NCBI GenBank assembly: GCA_964036275.1
Contig: OZ038437.1
Span: 3,786,501 to 3,850,500, forward strand
Origin: Litoditis marina
Lineage: Eukaryota > Nematoda > Chromadorea > Rhabditida > Rhabditidae
Length of the DNA: 64,000 nucleotides
Reading direction: 5' to 3'
The position numbers were made by a program, and so were the translations under genes. This document shows positions 11,201 to 21,190 of this stretch, one piece after another (positions within the stretch are counted from its first letter, which is position 1; the number at the start of each line of letters is the position of its first letter). The notes under the pieces were generated by a model, which worked only from the letters and a program-made list of their open reading frames with translations, was not told the origin of the DNA and did not search any database.

Positions 11201-14200
11201 CGATATGTTGGATATTCGTATAGTGGCATCGGATCGAAAGAGCGACTATCTCATGCAGGTAGAATTTTATTTTTGAGTATGTATTGAATCAAATTGATTG
11301 AATCTTATCGTGAAAACAAGATTATCCTCTTGTAAACAACCTCTAAATTCAATAGCTTCACGATGAACTACAAATCCAGCTAAAGTTTGTGCTACAAAGT
11401 TATTGATAAATGCTTACTCTTATTGGATATAGCTGAAAAGTAACAGTTTGAATTTTGACTGTCACACAGTTTAACTGCGAAAATTCTATGCAAGAATAGA
11501 TCTCATAAAATAATCGAGTATCGTTAATATAGTGAGTGACAAATTTATTAATTTCTGTCTCTCGCCGAAATCGAACCTGCGAGCAAAAGTTTCGTAGCAG
11601 GTGCTAACCACTGTGTCATCAGAGCACGTTATCTGCAAGCTTCGCAATCGAAGACATGTGTGCGTACACAGCGGAAAGTGAGATGTACAGTACCCTCTCA
11701 CCTTTCGGTCGGCAACGACTATAACTACCGTTGACCATTTTTCCAACCGAGCTGCTCGGGAAAATAACAGCTTGTGTTGAGCAGCACTCCGACATGGTAA
11801 AATAGACGGAATCAGTCATGAGGTAGCGTAGACCGTTTTATTTCAAGTGGTTGGATTTCTGTTGAATAGTTCCGAGGTTTCTTTCAGGAAAACCACCCAG
11901 TTGCAAGCACTTTTGCCGTTTTGAAGATAGGATGTAATTAACTTCTTTGTGCTTACTTTCTGTTTTTCTTAACTATCATTCAAAGCATCAAAGCAAGACC
12001 ATTATGTGGACCAATCTCGTGTCATCGGTCCTTTGAACTGCAATTGGAAACTAGGACTGAAGCGTTGGGATTGGATCACAAAATCGACTTTCTTTCTTTT
12101 AGGAAAACCAAGATGCGAGCAAGTTTGCTGTTTTGAAGATAGGATGTAATTACCCTATTTGTGTTTAGTTTCTGTTTTTCATAACAATTTATTTATAGCA
12201 GGACGATAATGTGGACCAATCCCAACACCTCATCGTTTTTTTGTTCGGTTAAGCCACAAATAATCGTTATAGAACAGAAAATCTATTGTGTCGGTTATTA
12301 TGTATAAGCTGGTATTAAGGAAGAGCCAGCCTGCCCTGACCCGTTTGACCGGCTACCGTAACCCCGCGCCCAACTTGTGAAACAAGCTTCAAAAACCGAG
12401 CTTGTTATCCACTAGTGAACAAGCTAGTGAAAAGAATCTAGTAAAACAACTTGGATTTTAACTTCAGAGCAGTCCTTCAAACGGCAATACAGTTTTCAAT
12501 TGCAGTTCAAAGGACCGATGTGAACCGTTGGGATTGGACCACATAATCGTCACTCCTTAAAGGGACCGTTCCTCTTTAATTTGGAGGTTCGAGCTGATCA
12601 GTCGATATTGTTCACATTAAAAAACCACAATCGTTCATATAGGTGTCAACTTCCTGTCTTGCTCCGTGTTCTCGAAAATGTGGCGCGACCACGCGCACGT
12701 ACATACACCGCCGAGTTCACCTACGTACAAAATTTTCAAAATGTCCATAAAATTACGAAACCATATTCAAAACATGGCCAAAATTACCAATATGAAATCT
12801 GTGAAAAAAGATTTCTAAATTTCGTGAAAACTACAAAGCAGTGATACATTAACGATTGCTGCATTACAGTAACCCAAATCCTGTTGGCTTCTATTTTGCT
12901 CCGTAATAATGTGGTTTTTTGAACTTTCTGTGCGTAAGGTATGAACTTACATCTCAAAACAGAATAAATGACTTTTTTCATTTTTCAAAAATTACCTACA
13001 TTGCACATTATAGAGGTACGGTCCCTTTAACCCCAGTTCAATTCCAGGTGGTTGGCTTTCTTTTGAATAGTTTCGAGGGCCAGACGACAGTTCCACTAGT
13101 TTCCATCTGCAACACCGAAGATCATGTTTTCGAAGAACTGGAACCATTCAAAAGTGTATTGCCTATTCATGACACCGGCCGTAAGTTCAAGAATTGAGAA
13201 ATGTGTCTAAACGCTAAACTTATAGTCTTAGTCAATTGCACGGTCACGTGAAGCATATTAAATAGCATAACTCAGAAATGTGCAAAGGCAAAGTGCACGT
13301 TACCTCATTAGATGTGTAACTTCATGCGACTATTCATTTGACTTCTAGTATGAAGTTAGCAATCTTATGAGGAATCGTGTACTTTGTCGCAGCACCTTTT
13401 GGTCCTTTTGGAGTTTTGCTGCGTTTATGTATCACGTGACTGTGCAATTGGTTAAAATTATAGCTGGATGTTAATAACTTTGGAACATCAATTTTTTTTT
13501 AATAAAATTCCAGGGTAATTTATTTGTATTGTATTGCTCTACTTGTATCGGTGAACTCATACTTTTGAACAGGTTCAATGGAAACTTCGAGCAGCCTGAG
13601 TCTAAATGAGCGTATCTCAAAGGAAGCTTCAGATTATTGGCAGTGTCTCAACGTTTCTACAAATGCGAGGTATAGTTGTCGCTCATAAATTTTTTCATAC
13701 TTTTGAATTTTTATCGATTCGGCACGCACTATAAACAAGTTTTCGATCTCACGATGTAACTCCAGCAGAAAGGGACCAAAGATCAGACTAACGTGTTGGT
13801 CCAATCGAACGTGTATCATTCGTTCGCTCTCACATTCATTCCAGATGGAGACACATCTTCAGAACGTTGTACTAGAAATAAATTGAATAGTCACGTAAAG
13901 TAGGCATTCTAATGAGGAGTTGTGCACTTTGTAATTGCACGTTCCTGAGTTCCGCTGTGTTTAACATGCTTCACGTGACTGTACATTTGACTACCAGTAT
14001 ATGTATTTTCAAGCAGCTCTTCTAAACTCTTCAACTGAAGAAAAATGGAAGTTCACCATGTAATTCCCAATAAATGCATTGACTATATGGAAATGTATGA
14101 CAGATACATTCTTTTATTGGAGGACGACGCTCTAGTTCTACCCGAGTTTTCCAAATTCATAAATATTACGATGCATCAATTGGAAATTCGACCCGACATT

Positions 14201-16111
14201 GACTACGTGAAACTATTTCATCCAACCAGTCTGAGGGTCATGCCATCCATCCCCATGGTAGAGTTATTAGAGATATCCACGTCATTCATGAACAACAAGT
14301 GGCCGTATTCACCAATCTTCGGGTATGGTTCGAAGCATTCACTGGAGAACCGGTCGGTTCAAAAGTCGGTTCGGTTCAGTTGGTTCGGTTCTCCAGTGAC
14401 CGGTTTGCGGTTTGGTTCGGGAAGGACCCGGTTCTCCAGTGAATTCGCCAATGAGGCGGAATAGTCACTAAAAGTAAACATTCTAATGAGGAATCGTGCG
14501 CTTTGTCATTGCACGTTTCTGAGTTCTGCTGTATTTACATGTTTCACGGGACTTTGCAGTTGACTAATAGTATATAACGCACGTTTTTTCAGGCAGGATG
14601 TATTGCGCTGGCTGCGGTGGCCACATTACAATGGATTGTTTTCCGGCGATTCATTCTGTTGCTTCTCGTGTTATCAACAATCGTCCTCTTCATAGACATC
14701 AGATCGTATTCGAGCCAGGTGAGTATTGATATATTCTCAAACGTCCGAATCTACTTCAATTTATTTTGTTTGTCGGTTGTGTTGCTGTTTGTTTTCTAGA
14801 GAATTGCCATCCATTGCACGTTTGCTGTTTGGAACTTATAACAAAAATTACCTCATCGTGTTAAGTTTCTGACTTTGATAAGAACTAATTCATCATCTCT
14901 TACTGGTAACAGGTTTTGAGTACATCTCTTACTGAGCACATTAACCTAATCATAATTCAACCTAGTTTCAGTTCATGTCCGACCTACGCTACTTCATGAC
15001 TGACGCTGTGTATTTCTCCATGTCGCAGTCCTGCTGTACACTAGCAGTTATTTTCCCGAGCAGCTCGGTTGCAAAAATGGTCAACGGTTAGTTTTAGGAT
15101 CTGCCTGTTGACACCGTACCATCGATTTTAGAAGGAAGGGGGGGGGGGTTGGCGGAGTGCTAGCCAGTCTGCGTATCCTTGACCCATACACTCTCTCACC
15201 TGCTGGCACGTAATCAACAACTGCTCGCCCAGCATCGCTAAATCAATCGATTTTTTTTGCTGTCTTCATGGAAAAAAAATGGCTACTTTATTGACGATAC
15301 TCGATTCTTTTATGAGATGTTTCTGAATTGAAACATTCGTTGTGTAACTATATGATAGTAAGAACTCCTTTTTTTCCAGCTAGATGTAATATAAGTATGT
15401 ATTTCTCCTTAACCTTGTAGCACGTACGACATACTTGTTGTGATGTTCGAATTACTTCCTTCTTTCTATTCAGTCTTTCTAGTTGTTGGAATGTTGGTAG
15501 AATGTGATCAGGCCTCGTTCAGTGTGGGCGCACAACTAGTATTATCTTGCTACGGTGCCGGTGGTTTGAAACTTGACCGGAAACTCAAAAATATTTTACA
15601 TGAAACATAAAGAACCAACCTAAACGACTATATAATTCCGATCAATCCCACTGAGACTTGACGGCTTCCAATGAATGTACAAGGCTGTTTTTCGCCCATT
15701 GAAGTGTTATACACCAAATCTTTGTTAGTGGTTCTTCAGTTCCATAAGAACATGTGAATAAAAAAAGAGCTTACTTTTCCTATATTTGCTCCGAGAAACA
15801 TTCATTCGAAAATCTTGACAAGATGCCAATGATGATGAGTGCGAAGGAAACGAACTATATCTGTCCTCTTTTTCGAAGAACCACTTCGTACTGACTGCAT
15901 TTCAGATCTATCCTCGATTCGGGCGTTCAAAGGAAGGGCAAAAGACCACATTCTAGACGAATCTTCATTCGTAGGAAGGGAGACTGACTTCAATCTCGTT
16001 GCTCATATTGGTTCAGTCAGTTCTATCAGAACGATTCCCGATGATTTCTTAGCTGGCCTTGTTTCATTTAGTTCAAACGAAACTGTTTTACAAACTGATT
16101 TGAAAAGATGA
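8246..16111 (+). CDS. PGAP4/TMEM246-like membrane glycosyltransferase, 9 exons, 394 aa
   Basis: Exons: 8246-8401, 10623-10694, 11196-11258, 13048-13180, 13573-13669, 14041-14257, 14593-14718, 14972-15086, 15906-16111; phases agree and the length is close to vertebrate PGAP4 (about 400 aa). Residues 13-27 form an N-terminal membrane anchor. The acidic motif LLLEDDALV sits at residues 198-206 (EDD 201-203), followed by YVKLFHPTSLR. A hydrophobic hairpin covers residues 247-282, then SCC (308-310) with AVIFP, and FNLVAHIG (355-362). This order (EDD, KLYHP-like, two membrane segments inside the catalytic domain, CCTPAMLFP-like, NLVxHIG-like) is that of PGAP4, the Golgi enzyme that adds GalNAc to GPI anchors. 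The weak points are the acceptor of exon 6 (CAACTGAAG) and its donor (ATG|GTAGAG, chosen by phase). TTTCAG at 8223-8228 may be a spliced-leader site. Confidence 0.85.
8451..8602. mobile_element. Hairpin MITE (GAGAGAGTGTGCAGGTCA family)
   Basis: Two inverted halves, GCGAGAGAGTGTGTAGGTCA and TGACCTGCACACTCTCTCGC, are followed by AGTGGCTGGCCAATTGGCTG. It lies in intron 1 of the PGAP4-like gene. Larger compound copies occur at 20020-20310 and a decayed one at 43440-43700. Confidence 0.7.
8846..8985. repeat. Inverted-repeat element with GCGCTAGTACC motifs
   Basis: Contains AGAAGCGC, CCGAGAACAGCGGTACTAGC and, inverted, GCTGTTCTCTGGCGCTAGTA. A relative with repeated GCGCTAGTAC blocks lies at 10350-10440, also in intron 1. 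The open frames here arise from the symmetry. Confidence 0.55.
9270..9351. repeat. Short hairpin element
   Basis: AACCTAAAACACCG near 9272 pairs with CGGTGTTTTAGGTT ending near 9350, giving a 14-bp stem around about 50 bases. It lies within intron 1 of the PGAP4-like gene. The remaining sequence of this 2.2-kb intron between the listed repeats shows nothing I recognise. Confidence 0.6.
10350..10440. repeat. GCGCTAGTAC repeat cluster
   Basis: Three GCGCTAGT blocks in about 70 bp, ending CTCTGGCGCTTCTCCCGG, related to the element at 8846-8985. It lies 180 bp before exon 2 of the PGAP4-like gene. Confidence 0.5.
11530..11723 (-). mobile_element. tRNA-derived SINE-like element, copy 2
   Basis: Starts TATAGTGAGTGACAA and ends GGCAACGACTATA on the plus strand. 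The B-box-like GAAATCGAACCTGCG is seen in reverse. It sits in intron 3 of the PGAP4-like gene and directly abuts a displaced exon fragment. Confidence 0.7.
11727..11832 (-). pseudogene. Inverted fragment of PGAP4-like exon 8
   Basis: Read on the minus strand this encodes LRYLMTDSVYFTMSECC then AVIFPSSSVGKMVNG, a clear relative of exon 8 of the surrounding gene (14972-15086: LRYFMTDAVYFSMSQSCC, AVIFPSSSVAKMVN). It also keeps a GGTAGT donor-like end. It lies inside intron 3 of the gene in opposite orientation, so it cannot be part of the same transcript. It is a duplicated exon piece or the relic of an inverted paralogue. Confidence 0.85.
11843..11890 (+). pseudogene. Fragment resembling start of PGAP4-like exon 4
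   Basis: The sequence CAAGTGGTTGGATTTCTGTT closely matches the acceptor and start of exon 4 (13042-13078). It encodes VVGFLLNSSE against VVGFLLNSFE in the real exon, then runs out of similarity. It directly follows the inverted exon-8 fragment, so two shuffled pieces of the same gene lie side by side. Confidence 0.7.
11885..12160. repeat. Tandem duplication inside PGAP4-like intron 3
   Basis: AGGAAAACCA followed by GTTTTGAAGATAGGATGTAA occurs at about 11887-11942 and again at about 12102-12155, about 213 bp apart, with a palindromic MITE fragment (11992-12095) between them. Confidence 0.65.
12466..12562. mobile_element. Palindromic MITE fragment
   Basis: Contains AGTCCTTCAAACGGCAATAC, TTGCAGTTCAAAGGACCGAT and TTGGGATTGGACCACATAAT, matching the unit described at 7495-7860. 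Confidence 0.65.
13222..13470. mobile_element. MITE with CAATTGCACAGTCACGTGA termini
   Basis: Left end TTAGTCAATTGCACGGTCAC and right end GTCACGTGACTG...TGCAATTGGTTAA are inverted repeats. It fills the intron between exons 4 and 5 of the PGAP4-like gene. Related single-ended copies are at 13886-14010, 14458-14580 and 61180-61275. Confidence 0.7.
13886..14010. mobile_element. MITE copy upstream of PGAP4-like exon 6
   Basis: Contains GCATTCTAATGAGGAGTTGT, CACTTTGTAATTGCACGTTC and CTTCACGTGACTGTACATTTGACTA split over 125 bp. It forms a direct pair with 14458-14580, so exon 6 lies between two copies of the same element. Confidence 0.7.
14339..14454. mobile_element. Palindromic GGTTCGGTT-rich MITE
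   Basis: Ends TTCACTGGAGAACCGG and CCGGTTCTCCAGTGAA form a 16-bp perfect inverted repeat around GGTTCGGTT-type repeats. It lies in the intron after exon 6 of the PGAP4-like gene. The open frame across it is an extension of exon 6 into repeat sequence. Confidence 0.75.
14458..14580. mobile_element. MITE copy downstream of PGAP4-like exon 6
   Basis: Contains ACATTCTAATGAGGAATCGT, CTTTGTCATTGCACGTTTCT and GTTTCACGGGACTTTGCAGT, the same order as the copy at 13886-14010. Confidence 0.7.
15095..15290. mobile_element. Dispersed element, GACACCGTACCAT family
   Basis: Shares GACACCGTACCATCGATTTT, GCCAGTCTGCGTATC, ACTCTCTC and CCAGCATCGCTAAATCAATC in order with copies at 19040-19232, 19945-20020 joined to 20305-20402, and 44664-44861. 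Better copies start TATAGGATTTGTC and end TGGCGACTATA. It fills part of the last intron of the PGAP4-like gene. Confidence 0.7.
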
Positions 16112-16203
16112 GCGGAACTTTGGTTTTTCTCGTAGCTACATTGTTATTTTGCAATTGTATACAGGGTTTTAATTGTTGTTGTTTACACCACGTCATGATT
16201 GTC

Positions 16204-16209
16204 AATAAA
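16204..16209 (+). terminator. Poly(A) signal of the PGAP4-like gene
   Basis: AATAAA lies 93 bp after the TGA stop at 16109-16111, the usual place for a nematode 3' end. Confidence 0.65.
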
Positions 16210-18219
16210 TAGTTGCTGCTATAAAGAGATTGTATTATGTATTATGATTTTCTCACGAGAACCTCATGAACATCTCATGAACTTAATTGCCTGCAGACGA
16301 GAACGTCAAAACTTTTTTGTTTTCGTTTTCCTTAATTCCTTCGTTTTCTTTTCTTTTCGTTTTCCTTAAGGATAAGGGCCAAGTGCTATCCAAAACTTTC
16401 TGCTCGGCTAGACATTTCTCTTTTTCATCATCTTCTTGCTGTACATGTTATTAGGTTTCTTTCTTTTCAAAAAAAAAGCTTTGTTATAAATATAAACAGT
16501 CTAATCGGACATATCTGATTTCCTTTCCCTACCTCACTCAGGAGCCTCAGGGGAAAGGTATCATGATTTAAGTGGTTACGTCTGGGGTAGAGGCGAAACG
16601 TACCACTACTTTTTCATTTCTATCAATCTAATTGCATCAGTTTAATCTCGAACTGCTGAGCTTTTCATTTATTCACTAGCTTGTCTCTGGCAACACTCCG
16701 CTCACAAAAAAAACTTTCTTCAAGAAAATTCGTTCTAGAAAAATTTCTGTTCTCAATACATTTGCCAACATTCGGAATACGTCGCTCGGAATGTTCGAAG
16801 GGATTCGGAAATCACTTGTGCTCCAAAACGCCCTATTCTATAATAAAATCAATAAAAGATCTGTTCTATTCAGTGCTATACAAGACCGATAACTTTTTTG
16901 GTTTTCCTTGGTTGGTTTCTCTTTGGTTATGCGGTTCAAAACCTTTTTATTCACACTCAAATTCACAATAATAACCAGGTTTCACAAACTATTTAGAGAA
17001 ACAGATTGTTCAATCGGAATATCAGAGGGAAAATGATGATATCAGGGGTGACAACTGGAATGAAACAAATTGCGAATCTTCCAAAAAGTTTCACACAATT
17101 CTTTTCTCTGCTTCTGAATATTAAGATTTTCTGTATAATGCCCGCCTTTTTATTAGTTTTAGACACCAATTCATAAGTTATCATTTCGTCGCCAACTTAG
17201 TTGTTATACATAATATTGATAAACTCATTTTAATTATCACAAAATCTAGCAATTCAGGGTCTCATATTGGAGAATGGCTTCCTCCCTCGTTCAAGCCGCC
17301 TAGATTGGGCGGAACTGCCTTGGCCACTCAATTCCGCTCAATTTATATTCTCTCAACGAAACTCCCTAACCTAGAGCGCGAAAGTTCTCTCTTGTCGAAG
17401 CGCGAATGTTCGAAAGTCAAAAGAAGAAAAAAAGGAATAATGTTTTACTTAACTTGTTCGTTACACAGTAACGTAACGTGACAAATCTGCAAAATTCAAA
17501 TTCACCTGTTCCCTTCTCTAGAGGTTTACGTGAACATCCAGTCTTCGTAGGAGATACCATTATCAGTGAGAACAAGCAATAAATGGAGAACTGTGCCGGA
17601 AGGATTCCATTTGACTTCTATTGCCTTTCTCTTTTCAGAAGGCACTTCCGCAGTTTCGGTCCAGCGGCCATCGTGAGTCTGAAATTTGTTTATTTCGGTC
17701 TAGAGTTGGCGGCTCATGGATTGGCCCTGAACAAAGTCTACCTAATAATGAGATATTAGTGAAATTGAAGTTCGACCAGCATTTCAATCAACTATTCAGG
17801 TTGAACCCCACAAATCTAGTAGAACCGGGACGTTCAAGTCACAACTTTTGGGTTTATTGTACAATCTACCCCCCCCCCCCCCCCTGAGCCGAAATAGGTT
17901 GAAATCCGACCCGTAGTACAATCACCCCCACCCCATCGGAGGGTGATTGTACAACGTCCTTCTTCACTGCAGGTTCGGATTGAGTGGGGGGCGATTGTTA
18001 AACAGGTCCGGGGTTGTACTATTACCCCCCATTTCGTATTGTGGGGGGTGATTGTTGAACGTCGATATTGTACAATTGTGAAAAACATAGATTAGTGCAA
18101 CATAGTTGCAATCAAAATCAAAAACAATAAAAAAAGCTAGGTCGATATCGAAATCGCGGCGCTTTTCAGGCCTATTGGCCCCGCGTTTGCAAAATCACCC
18201 AAAATTCTCCTTTTAGGGG

Positions 18220-18415
18220 CTAATAGTCCCTTGAGTTTTTACCTGAGCCGGTAGCCCTTCATCCCATCCCGAGTCTCTCTCTCTCTCTCTCTGCTTCGAT
18301 ATTTCTTGTCTCTTACATCCCGGCGGGATGTAAGAGCAGAGAAATAGCGTTTGCTTGAGGAGACGCAGGATGGGATAAAGATGCCGGAATGTTCTAGCAT
18401 ACGTACTCAGGTCAA
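18220..18415. mobile_element. Palindromic MITE with CTTACATCCCG core
   Basis: The centre CTTACATCCCG|CGGGATGTAAG is a perfect palindrome (shared G at the middle). The flanks pair GACGCAGGATGGGAT with ATCCCATCC. The right end TTCTAGCATACGTACTCA matches the inverted ends of the relative at 58488-58680 (GAGTTCGTATGCTAGAA). Confidence 0.7.
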
Positions 18416-18609
18416 AGAAAGGCACATCTTAAGAGATCTTAGAAATTTGCGATTGTTTGCTGTAGTTTCTACCCAACATAACTGGATGTTCAAGTACGAA
18501 ATGTAAGAGTATCGTAGTGCGAACTGACCAGAATTAACTTGAAAACCATCGCACGATCCATAGCCGTCTGAAAACATGTCACTTAAAGGAGGGCAGAAAG
18601 GAAAGATAG

Positions 18610-18633
18610 TTTAGGTACCCCGGGGTACCTAAA
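18610..18633. repeat. Perfect 24-bp palindrome
   Basis: TTTAGGTACCCC is followed immediately by its exact reverse complement with no spacer. The base content (an 8-base C/G centre) is unlike the A+T-rich flanks. Confidence 0.9.
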
Positions 18634-19944
18634 TATAACGTTGCGCGCGCCAAAACTGGCAAACACGTGTCAACCGTATGCAAATTAGGTTCGTTAGTTT
18701 GAATTAAAAGTTATACTTATCGGTTTCTCTTGATAAGCTCTTTCATATTAACTTTCCTTTATGTCCTCCTTTAATGGAGTGACAATAAATGATATTGATC
18801 TACAAGCACAGCGGGTAGAACCAAACAGACCGGCAAAACTTGGCAAAGCAATATAGAGAACTCTTGTGACCGCTTATAGGCGATCTGGCAAGTCAATTAG
18901 TGTTCCCGAAGACTAAACATACCAATAATAAATGTGACGCGGAAAACATGACTGTTGGTTATGTTTGCATATGTGAATATGTAGAGAGATAGTAAGAGAG
19001 AGGAGAGAGACAGATAGAATTAGAGAGAGTTATTATCTATAGGATTTGTCAAACCGTTGTGGACACCGTACCATTTTGTATGGGATGGGGTTTGGCGAGC
19101 GGCCAGTTCGTCTGCGTATCATTGATCTGCTCACTCTCTCAACTGCTGGCAGATAATCAACGACCGCTCGCCCCGCATCGCTCAATCAATTGAACCCTCT
19201 GCTGTCTTTATGGGGAAAATGGCGACTATATGATTGCATAAATTTTTGCAGAGCAGTAAAGTTTATCTTATTCAGGTTGAACTCTACTGTAAACGAAGTT
19301 CATGACTGTACCAAGCAACTGCTAGAATGAAAATGAGGGATTTAGTCGTGGGGTGAAGGGTTGTAACTTTCTTGATATTGATCTGTTCTGAATGTTTACG
19401 GGAGAGGTAGGGAGGACTACTGTTAAATGGGAAGATAGGGATATTGTACAGCTACTTGTACATTAAAAACAACAATTACAGCCTAGGACCAAACTCTGTA
19501 GCAGAATTGGGCGATTGCACACTTGTGAGATGATCTCACGAGGTACCTCATGACTCATGAGTTAAGTTTACAAGTTACTTGAAGACCTTAAACGTACGAG
19601 ACTATAGTTTCGCATAATCTTCTCATGAGCGTGGCTTTTTCTACTGTACATTTGGTGTTATCTACTGATGAAACTCATTGTGTTCTACCTCTCAGCTCAG
19701 TTCTTCTGATTCCAAAGTTCACTCCTCTTCGCATTTTGCTCGCTTACTTTTCATCTCTTCTTTCGGAATGTTTTTATGAATAGTATTTTTCTGAATGGTG
19801 CGAGTATACAAAGATCACCTCCAAGAGAGATATTCTTTTCATCTTTTCTTTTTTCTTCTCATAGTTGGTCGTCTTTTTTAAATTGCCGCCGTTACCTCGT
19901 ATAAAGGGAAAAGTAGCGGCCTCTATGTAGTTTCACGATTCGTC

Positions 19945-20402
19945 AAACCGTTGTGGACACTGTACCATTGATTTTGTGAAGGGCGGGGTTTGGCGAGAAG
20001 CCAGCCAGTTTGCGTATCATTCTCAGACAATTCCCAGGCAATTGGCCAGCCACTTTTTTATTAGCTGAGCGAGAGAGTGTGCAGGTCAGAGAGACTCAGA
20101 TGTCTGCGGCCTCATTGACCTGCACACTCTCTCGTTTTTGTAGCTGGCCAATCGAATAAAATTGGCCAGCTACAAAAACGAGAGAGCATGCAGGTCAATG
20201 ACGCGCAGACCGGTTAAGACAGTCTGCGTCTCTCTGACCTGCACACTCTCTCGTGCAGCCAATGAAAAAGTGGCTGGCCAATTGGCTGGGAATTGTCTGA
20301 GCACTATCTCGCCTGTTGGCAAATAATCAACGACCGCTCGCCCCGCATCGCTCAATCAATCGAACCCTCTGCTGTCTTTATGGGGAATATGGCGACTATA
20401 GT
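19945..20402. mobile_element. Hairpin MITE nested in GACACCGTACC element
   Basis: The outer element (TGTGGACACTGTACCATTGA to CTTTATGGGGAATATGGCGA) is split at about 20020-20310 by a compound copy of the hairpin MITE. That insert shows ATTGGCCAGCCACTTTTTTA at one end and AAGTGGCTGGCCAATTGGCT at the other, with several GCACACTCTCTCG blocks between. Confidence 0.7.
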
Positions 20403-20470
20403 GGTGTGTGGTATAGTGTATGCTATATGTGGTATACTATAGTGGTGTGTGGTAGTGGTAGTTTGCCTTG
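20400..20470 (+). repeat. TGGTGTGTGGTAT-type microsatellite
   Basis: Imperfect repeats of GTGGTGTGTGGTA and GTATAGTG follow the end of the nested element. Confidence 0.55.
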
Positions 20471-20576
20471 TGTGTATTACAGTGTAGTTTTATATGTTCA
20501 TTTGAATCATATTATCTTCCACATCACACTGGTGATACAAGAATGTGAGTGAGTTGCCGAGCCGAGATGTGCCTTA

Positions 20577-20790
20577 TTGTCGTCGTCAACGGAAAGGCGG
20601 GTGGGTACTGTATATCTCAATTTCCACTGTGTACGGACACATTTCTTTGATTCTTAAGCTTGTCGGCTATGTGTTATCGTAGTGCAAGGGTTAGGGTTCG
20701 GCTACGAATCTTCTGCTTGTAGTTTCGATTCCAGCGTAAGACAGTGTATCAAATTGGCACTCCCTTTATATACTAAGTGGGCGGATCCAA
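20577..20790 (+). mobile_element. tRNA-derived SINE-like element, copy 3
   Basis: Plus-oriented copy: starts TTATTGTCGTCGTCAACGG and ends TTGGCACTCCCTTTATAT, with a B-box-like TTTCGATTCCAGCG near 20724. The A box is decayed. Confidence 0.65.
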
Positions 20791-20895
20791 CCAAGATCAA
20801 CCGACCATGTCTGGCCGACCTGACTAGGCACCGTAGCAAAGTCCTCAAAATAGGTCACCTGAAGTGACCAGGTACCTTTTTAGGAGAAGGGTGCC

Positions 20896-21104
20896 AGACT
20901 ATAGTGAGTGCCAAATTTATAAATTTCTGTCTCTCGCCGGAATCGAATCCGCGAGCAAAAGTTTCGTGGCAGGGCGCTAACCGCTGCGCTATTAGAGCAC
21001 ATGAACGTCAAGCTTTGAAATCAGAGACATGTAGGCGTACACAGCGGAAAGTAAGATATACAGTACCCTCCCGCCATTCCGTTGGCGACGACTATACATG
21101 TGAG
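20896..21104 (-). mobile_element. tRNA-derived SINE-like element, copy 4 (best preserved)
   Basis: On the minus strand: TATAGTCGTCGCCA at the start, A box TAGCGCAGCGGTTAGCGC, B box GGATTCGATTCC, and TGGCACTCACTATA at the end. The A-to-B spacing is close to that of a tRNA gene, but the flanking stems do not form a full cloverleaf. Confidence 0.75.
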
Positions 21105-21181
21105 AGTAAGACAAATAGGCGCATCCCGCGACACTCTACAAAAACAAAACAATACATTGAAATAAACCAAACATAAACCCA

Positions 21182-21187
21182 TTTATT
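21182..21187 (-). terminator. Poly(A) signal, six-cysteine gene A
   Basis: AATAAA on the minus strand begins 4 bases after the TGA stop (21191-21193). The same arrangement is kept in copy B at 44109-44114. Confidence 0.7.
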
Positions 21188-21190
21188 GCA

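Larger units (their letters stand above)
16112..19257. repeat. Repeat-rich intergenic region, no firm gene
   Basis: Positions 16540-16678 recur at about 24288-24420 and 47305-47445 (GGTATCATGATTTAAGTGGT-type sequence, then CTCGAACTGCTGAGCTTTTC). Positions 17866-18070 are a poly-C tract followed by G/C-rich inverted blocks of the GATTGTACAA type. A CT run lies at 18272-18291, inside the palindromic element 18220-18415. A TTTTCAG acceptor at 17633-17639 opens a frame of about 80 codons that ends in the poly-C tract; I do not accept it as a gene. Positions 19040-19232 are a copy of the GACACCGTACC element. Confidence 0.5.

Noticed and set aside
13634..13819. Minus-strand frame over PGAP4-like exon 5
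   Set aside because: Shadow of the true exon and its intron.
14258..14464. Continuation of PGAP4-like exon 6 to the TAG at 14464
   Set aside because: The extension runs into a palindromic MITE and cannot be spliced in phase to the membrane-hairpin exon; the donor at 14257 keeps the frame and the expected protein length.
14594..14720. Alternative reading frame of exon 7 (MYCAGCGGHITMDCF)
   Set aside because: The frame giving two hydrophobic segments matches the PGAP4 layout and the phases of its neighbours.
17621..17887. Plus-strand open frame after a TTTTCAG acceptor
   Set aside because: It ends in a poly-C tract, has no partner exon and no recognisable motif.
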